Assembly (NCBI GenBank): GCA_005888515.1
Contig: VAZR01000073.1
Coordinates: 1-11,493, forward strand
DNA: 11,493 bases
Direction: 5' to 3'
Source of the DNA: Alphaproteobacteria bacterium
GTDB lineage: Bacteria > Pseudomonadota > Alphaproteobacteria > ATCC43930 > CGMCC-115725
Below the pieces are notes generated by a model, which searched no databases, was not told the origin of the DNA, and saw only the letters and a program-made list of their open reading frames with translations. A program made the translations under genes and the position numbers. This document shows positions 6,979 to 11,493 of this stretch, piece after piece. The stretch's first letter is position 1. Every line of letters begins with the position of its first letter.

Positions 6979-7007
6979 ATGACGGTCGAGCGAACACCGG
7001 GTATAAG
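6979..7007 (+). promoter_or_regulatory. Candidate promoter of the 2-oxoacid oxidoreductase operon
   Basis: ATGACG (6979-6984) and TATAAG (7002-7007) are 17 bases apart, matching the sigma-70 consensus at 4 and 5 of 6 positions. The predicted start near 7014 gives a leader of about 65 bases. It is the best plus-strand match in the 266-base spacer. Confidence 0.42.
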
Positions 7008-7066
7008 GCGCGGCGGCCCCGGAAAGAAGCGCCGGGCCGGACGATGGAACGCGTCCGCCGTTCGGC

Positions 7067-7071
7067 AGGAG
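7067..7071 (+). promoter_or_regulatory. Ribosome binding site supporting a TTG start
   Basis: AGGAG lies seven bases before TTG 7079-7081. No in-frame ATG or GTG gives a better start, and the site leads directly into the conserved N-terminal cysteine region. Confidence 0.7.
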
Positions 7072-7078
7072 AAGCGTA

Positions 7079-8866
7079 TTGCAGCCCACTGATATCCGTA
7101 ACCCCGACTATTTCCATAAAGTCGTCGATTGCCAGTGGGCCTGTCCGGCGCACACGCCGGTCCCCGAATATATTCGGCTGATCGCCGAGCAGCGTTATGG
7201 CGAGGCCTGGGCGATCAATTGGGAGTCGAATGTTTTTCCCGGCATCCTCGGGCGCACCTGCGACCGGCCGTGCGAACCGGCCTGCCGGCGCGGCCGCGTC
7301 GAGAAGGAGCCGGTGGCGATCTGTCGCCTGAAACGGGTCGCCGCCGACAACAAGGGCGACATCAGCGGCTACCTGCCCGCCGTTCCGAAGCAGAAGAACG
7401 GCAAGCGCATCGCGCTGGTCGGCGCCGGTCCGGCCTCGCTGACCGTTGCGCGCGATCTCGTGCCGCTCGGCTATCACTGCGTGATGTTCGACGGCGACGC
7501 CAAGGGCGGCGGCATGATGCGGACGCAGATCCCGCGTTTCCGCCTGCCCGAATCGGTCACCGATGAAGAGGTCGACCGGATCGTCGAGCTAGGCATCGAG
7601 ACCCGCTATGGCCATTTCATCGGCAGCATGAAGGCATTGCTCGCCGAAGGGTGGGACGCGGTCTTCGTCGGCTCGGGCGCACCGCGCGGCCGCGAGCTCG
7701 AAATCCCGGGCCGCCAGGAGGCCGCCGCCAATATCCATATCGGGATCGACTGGCTGTCCTCCGTCTCGTTCGGCCATATCGACAAGATCGGCCGCCGCGT
7801 CATCGTGCTCGGCGGCGGCAACACGGCGATGGATTGCTGCCGCTCCTCCCGCCGCCTCGGCGGCGAGGAAGTCACGGTCGTCGTCCGCAGCGGCTTCGAG
7901 GAAATGAAGGCGTCGGCCTGGGAAAAAGAGGACGCGATGCATGAGGGCATCCCAATCCTCAATTTCCTCGTGCCGGTTGAGTTCACTCATGATAGCGGCA
8001 AGCTGACCGGCGTCTCGTTCGAGAAGGTCAAGGCCGAATACGACGCAAAGGGCCGGCGCAATTTGGTGCCGACCGGCGAGCCGCACACGCATATCCCCTG
8101 CGACGATGTGCTAGTCGCGATCGGCCAGGAGAACGCCTTCCCGTGGATCGAGCGCGATATCGGCATCGAGTTCGACCGCTGGGACATGCCCAAAGTCGAT
8201 CCGACGACGATGCAATCGACACTGCCGCACGTGTTCTTCGGCGGCGACGCGGCGTTCGGCCCGAAGAACATCATCTGGGCCGTCGCGCACGGGCACGACG
8301 CGGCGATCTCAATCGACAAATTGTGCCAGGGCGAAGATGTCGCCGACCGGCCGCCCCCCGGGGTCACGCTGGTCAGCCAGAAAATGGGCATCCACGAATG
8401 GAGTTACGATAACGACATCTCGAACGATCTGCGCTACCGGGTGCCGTTACGCGACATCTCGGTGGCGCTGAAGGACATCAGAACCGAGGTCGAGCTCGGT
8501 TATGACGACAAGCTCGCCTATCTTGAAGCCGAGCGCTGCCTCAATTGCGACATCCAGACCGTCTTTACCGGGCAGTTGTGCATCGAGTGCGATGCCTGCG
8601 TCGATATCTGCCCGATGGACTGCATCACCTTCACCGCCAATGGCGCCGAGGAGGAGTTGCGCGGTCGTCTTAGTGCTCCGGCAACGGACCTTACCCAGGA
8701 TCTCTATATTGGCAATTCGCTGAAGACCGGGCGGATCATGGTCAAGGATGAAGATGTCTGCCTGCATTGCGGTCTGTGCGCCGAGCGGTGTCCAACCGGC
8801 GCCTGGGATATGCAGAAGTTCCTTCTCGATATGACACAGGCTGGGCCCGCATGCCGAAGCCGCTAA
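7079..8866 (+). CDS. FAD/NAD(P) oxidoreductase with iron-sulfur domains, electron-transfer partner of the 2-oxoacid oxidoreductase (KorC-like)
   Basis: This 595-residue protein probably moves electrons between the iron-sulfur clusters of the oxidoreductase encoded next door and NAD(P). The N-terminal part resembles GltD, the glutamate synthase small subunit, with cysteines 18, 22, 61, 65, 69 and 82 for iron-sulfur binding. FAD binding is shown by VGAGPAS (114-120) and FGGDAAFG (387-394), and NAD(P) binding by LGGGNTAMD (244-252). The C-terminus adds a CxxC (487, 490) and a two-cluster ferredoxin pattern: Cys501/504/507/511 and Cys561/564/567/571, each CxxCxxCxxxCP. The start is a TTG with a good AGGAG site. 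The gene overlaps the alpha-subunit gene by 16 bases, so the two are tightly linked. From memory it matches the KorC role of 2-oxoglutarate:NADP+ oxidoreductase in Azoarcus. The cofactor architecture is sure, the partner very likely. Confidence 0.88.
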   Translation: MQPTDIRNPDYFHKVVDCQWACPAHTPVPEYIRLIAEQRYGEAWAINWESNVFPGILGRTCDRPCEPACRRGRVEKEPVAICRLKRVAADNKGDISGYLPAVPKQKNGKRIALVGAGPASLTVARDLVPLGYHCVMFDGDAKGGGMMRTQIPRFRLPESVTDEEVDRIVELGIETRYGHFIGSMKALLAEGWDAVFVGSGAPRGRELEIPGRQEAAANIHIGIDWLSSVSFGHIDKIGRRVIVLGGGNTAMDCCRSSRRLGGEEVTVVVRSGFEEMKASAWEKEDAMHEGIPILNFLVPVEFTHDSGKLTGVSFEKVKAEYDAKGRRNLVPTGEPHTHIPCDDVLVAIGQENAFPWIERDIGIEFDRWDMPKVDPTTMQSTLPHVFFGGDAAFGPKNIIWAVAHGHDAAISIDKLCQGEDVADRPPPGVTLVSQKMGIHEWSYDNDISNDLRYRVPLRDISVALKDIRTEVELGYDDKLAYLEAERCLNCDIQTVFTGQLCIECDACVDICPMDCITFTANGAEEELRGRLSAPATDLTQDLYIGNSLKTGRIMVKDEDVCLHCGLCAERCPTGAWDMQKFLLDMTQAGPACRSR

Positions 8867-10692
8867 AAGCCGTCAACGATTTCGTCGTCAAATTCGCCAA
8901 CGTCAACGGCTCCGGCTCGGCCAGCGCCAACGCGCTGTTCGCCAAGTCGGTATTGCGGATGGGCGTGCCGGCGAGCTCACGGAATATTTTTCCATCGAAC
9001 ATCCAGGGGCTGCCGACCTGGTACGAGGTGCGGATCAGCGAAGGGGGTCACCTCGGGCGGCGCGGCGGCGTCGACATGATGGTCGCGATGAACCCCGAGA
9101 CCTGGGACGAGGACATCGCCGAGATCGAGCCGGGCGGCTATCTGCTGTACGATTCGACAAAGCCGATGCCGGCGTCGAAATTTCGCGACGACATTGTCGT
9201 GATCGGCGCGCCGCTGACCGCGATCTGCAATCGCACCTATGATGATCCGCGCCAGCGCCAGCTGTTCAAAAACATTATCTATCTTGGGGTGCTGTCGGCG
9301 CTGCTCGACATGGATGTGCCCGCGATCGAACAGCTGATCGGCGAGCAGTTCCGCGGCAAGGATTCGCTGATCAAGCCCAATCTGCACGCGTTGCAGCTCG
9401 GCCGCGACTGGGCGAAGGAGTCGCTCGACTGCCCGCTCGGGCTCAGGCTCGAACGCCGCGACAAGGTTGGCGACCATATCTTCGTCACCGGCAATGATGC
9501 GGCCGCGCTCGGCGCCGTCTATGGCGGCGCGACGGTATGCGCCTGGTATCCGATCACCCCTTCCTCCTCCCTCGCCGAGGCGTTCCAGGCGCATTGCCGG
9601 CGGTACCGGCGCGACCCGGACAGCAAGAAAGGCCGCTACGCGATCATCCAGGCGGAGGACGAGCTGGCCTCGATCGGCCTGGTCATCGGCGCGGGCTGGA
9701 ACGGCGCGCGCGCGTTTACCGCCACCTCCGGCCCCGGCATCTCGCTGATGCAGGAATTCATCGGGCTGGCCTATTTCGCCGAGATCCCAGCGGTCATCTT
9801 CGACATTCAGCGCGGCAGCCCATCGACCGGCATGCCGACCCGCACCCAGCAGGCCGACATCATCTCCGCCGCTTATGCCTCGCACGGTGACACCAAGCAC
9901 GTGCTGCTGTTCCCGAAGGACCCGAACGAAGCCTTCACCTTCGCCGCCGATGCGCTCGACCTCGCCGATCGGCTGCAGACGCCGATCTTCGTGATGCTCG
10001 ATCTTGATATCGGCATGAACGAATGGCTGGTCGAGCCGCTGCGCTGGGATCCGGCGCGCCGCTACGACCGCGGCAAGGTCATGACCTACGACATGCTCGA
10101 AGAGGGTCGCGAATTCGGCCGCTATCTCGATGTCGACGGCGACGGTGTTCCGTACCGCACGCTGCCCGGGACCCATCCGACGCGCGGTGCCTTTTTCACC
10201 CGTGGCACGACCAAGGACGAATGGGCCCGTTACACCGAGGAAGGCAGGCCCTACGTCGAGAACATGCAGCGGCTGCTGCGCAAATTCGAGACCGCCAAGC
10301 GGCTGGTGCCGAGCGCCATAAAACGGGAGGCCAAGGAACCGACCAAATTCGGCGCGATCTATTTCGGCTCTACGACGCCGGCGATGGAGGAGGCGCTCGA
10401 CGCGCTCAAAGCCCGCGGCATCCATCTCGACACGCTGCGCATCCGCGCCTTCCCGTTTGATGACGAGGTGTTCGATTTCATCGCTGGCCACGAACGTGTC
10501 TTCGTCGTCGAGCAGAACCGCGACTCGCAGATGCGCAGCCTATTAACGATCGAGGGCGAGATCGACCCGGCGCGGCTGGTGCCGATCCTGCATTATGACG
10601 GCACCCCGATCACCGCCCGCTTCATCGTCAAGGCGATCGCCGACATGCTCGCTGTCGTCACTCTCGCGCCGCTCAAGAAGGCGCTGCCGTAA
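8851..10692 (+). CDS. korA: 2-oxoacid:acceptor oxidoreductase, fused gamma-alpha subunit
   Basis: With the beta subunit this oxidatively decarboxylates a 2-oxoacid with CoA. The 613 residues join a gamma domain (about 13-195, from KFANVNGSGSASAN and HLGRRGGVD) to an alpha part. The alpha part has the pyrimidine-side thiamine diphosphate domain with YPITPSSS (233-240), ATSGPG (291-296) and TGMPTRTQQAD (326-336), and a C-terminal transketolase-like domain II with VVEQNRDSQ (552-560). It lacks its own ferredoxin domain; the preceding gene carries one. ATG 8851 is chosen because it keeps the conserved gamma start and gives a 16-base overlap with the upstream gene. The frame opens at TTG 8767, but the extra residues look unrelated. 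The Shine-Dalgarno is weak, so translational coupling is likely. KorA is the closest name; whether 2-oxoglutarate is the substrate is not proven. Confidence 0.9.
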   Translation: MPKPLKAVNDFVVKFANVNGSGSASANALFAKSVLRMGVPASSRNIFPSNIQGLPTWYEVRISEGGHLGRRGGVDMMVAMNPETWDEDIAEIEPGGYLLYDSTKPMPASKFRDDIVVIGAPLTAICNRTYDDPRQRQLFKNIIYLGVLSALLDMDVPAIEQLIGEQFRGKDSLIKPNLHALQLGRDWAKESLDCPLGLRLERRDKVGDHIFVTGNDAAALGAVYGGATVCAWYPITPSSSLAEAFQAHCRRYRRDPDSKKGRYAIIQAEDELASIGLVIGAGWNGARAFTATSGPGISLMQEFIGLAYFAEIPAVIFDIQRGSPSTGMPTRTQQADIISAAYASHGDTKHVLLFPKDPNEAFTFAADALDLADRLQTPIFVMLDLDIGMNEWLVEPLRWDPARRYDRGKVMTYDMLEEGREFGRYLDVDGDGVPYRTLPGTHPTRGAFFTRGTTKDEWARYTEEGRPYVENMQRLLRKFETAKRLVPSAIKREAKEPTKFGAIYFGSTTPAMEEALDALKARGIHLDTLRIRAFPFDDEVFDFIAGHERVFVVEQNRDSQMRSLLTIEGEIDPARLVPILHYDGTPITARFIVKAIADMLAVVTLAPLKKALP

Positions 10693-10708
10693 TCGCATTG
10701 AGGTCCGG

Positions 10709-11493
10709 ATGACCTATATCGCCAAGCCTCGACTGCATCACCCGAAACTGCCAACCAACGCGCTGGGCTACACCCATCGCGACTACGAGGGCTCGGTGTC
10801 GACATTGTGCGCCGGCTGTGGCCATGATTCGATCAGCGCCGCCATCATCCAGGCCTGCTTCGAGCTGGCGCTGCCGCCGCATCGCATTGCCAAACTGTCC
10901 GGCATCGGCTGTTCGTCGAAGACGCCGACTTATTTCCTCGGCCAGTCGCACGGCTTTAACAGCGTGCACGGGCGCATGCCCTCGGTGTTGACCGGCGCCA
11001 ATCTCGCCAATCGCGACCTGATCTATCTCGGGGTCTCCGGCGATGGCGATTCCGCCTCGATCGGCCTCGGCCAGTTCGCCCATTGCATTCGCCGCGGCGT
11101 CGACATGGTCTATATCGTCGAGAACAATGGCGTTTACGGGCTGACCAAGGGCCAGTTCTCGGCGACCGCCGACAAGGGCTCGAAAGCACGGCGCGGCGCC
11201 GTCAACACCGACTCGCCGATCGACCTGGTCGCGATGGCGCTGCAACTGGGCGCCTCCTATGTCGCGCGCAGCTTCTCGGGCGACAAGTCCCAGCTGGTGC
11301 CGCTGATCAAGGCGGCGATCCAGCACAAAGGCGCCGCTTTTATCGACGTGATCTCGCCGTGCGTCGCGTTTAACAACAATCCGGAATCGACCAAGAGCTT
11401 CGATTACGTCCGCGCCCATAACGAGGCGGTCAACCAGCTCGATCTGATGGTGTCGCGGCAGGCGATCACCGCCGATTACGCGCCCGGTACGGT
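10709..11493 (+). CDS. korB: 2-oxoacid:ferredoxin oxidoreductase, beta subunit (incomplete at window end)
   Basis: This is the thiamine diphosphate-binding beta subunit, partner of the alpha subunit encoded 16 bases upstream. The first 261 codons are visible and the frame is still open at the edge; family members are usually some 280-350 residues. The diphosphate-binding motif runs from GDGDSASIG (111-119) to VENNGVYGLT (137-146). Cys34 and Cys37 (CAGCGHD), Cys68 (GIGCSSK) and Cys218 (SPCVAFNNN) match the four ligands of the single 4Fe-4S cluster in this subunit class. Start ATG 10709 has a GAGG site at 10700-10703. The SPCVAFNN segment followed by STKSFDYVRAHNEAV (227-241) is what I recall from bacterial KorB-like proteins. 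Very sure of family; the substrate is less certain. Confidence 0.93.
   Translation, partial: MTYIAKPRLHHPKLPTNALGYTHRDYEGSVSTLCAGCGHDSISAAIIQACFELALPPHRIAKLSGIGCSSKTPTYFLGQSHGFNSVHGRMPSVLTGANLANRDLIYLGVSGDGDSASIGLGQFAHCIRRGVDMVYIVENNGVYGLTKGQFSATADKGSKARRGAVNTDSPIDLVAMALQLGASYVARSFSGDKSQLVPLIKAAIQHKGAAFIDVISPCVAFNNNPESTKSFDYVRAHNEAVNQLDLMVSRQAITADYAPGT

Noticed and set aside
8767..8850. TTG start for the alpha subunit 28 codons upstream
   Set aside because: It would overlap the flavoprotein by 100 bases, and the added residues are an out-of-frame reading of its ferredoxin region.
8977..10491. A 504-codon minus-strand open frame
   Set aside because: It is antisense to the korA gene and shows no domain signature; long antisense frames are common at this GC content.

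Overview
The window is GC-rich, densely coded proteobacterial chromosome, most likely from an alphaproteobacterium. The evidence is a phosphoserine aminotransferase of the divergent alphaproteobacterial type, a HisZ gene just beyond serC and serA, and high GC at third codon positions. A Rhodospirillales-like lineage fits, because as I recall a serC-serA-hisZ(-purA) order is common there; I could not check this by search. No tRNA, rRNA, CRISPR array, transposase or other mobile-element gene was seen.

Left part (1-5230), mostly on the minus strand: the first 80 codons of hisZ (242 to 1), then, separated from it by a plus-strand gene, serA (3816-2239) and serC (5146-3983). SerA and SerC carry out the first two steps of serine synthesis from 3-phosphoglycerate. 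The plus-strand gene (413-1987) encodes a secreted, probably Tat-exported, solute-binding protein of the peptide/nickel ABC family. It has no permease or ATPase gene nearby and looks inserted into the serA-hisZ junction. A strong hairpin (2149-2181) separates it from serA, and a short terminator-like hairpin pointing at hisZ (333-353) lies upstream of it.

Middle (5231-6830): an unrecognised 68-residue gene on the minus strand (5515-5309) has a strong ribosome binding site, a good promoter candidate and a palindromic hairpin downstream. A plus-strand gene (5712-6812) for a luciferase-like flavin-dependent oxidoreductase is divergent from it.

Right part (6831-11493): a probable three-gene plus-strand operon, running off the window, for a 2-oxoacid oxidoreductase of the KorABC kind. 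The first gene (7079-8866) joins a GltD-like FAD/NAD(P) module to ferredoxin-type iron-sulfur motifs. The second (8851-10692) is a fused gamma-alpha subunit. The third (10709 onward) is the thiamine diphosphate-binding beta subunit. Together they should take a 2-oxoacid and CoA to an acyl-CoA and CO2, passing electrons through iron-sulfur clusters to FAD and NAD(P)+. The substrate cannot be fixed from the sequence.

No gene-free stretch exceeds 300 bases. The longest are 6813-7078, which holds a hairpin, an 11-base palindrome and the operon promoter candidate, and 1988-2238, which holds the 2149-2181 hairpin and otherwise a somewhat AT-richer stretch with nothing recognised.
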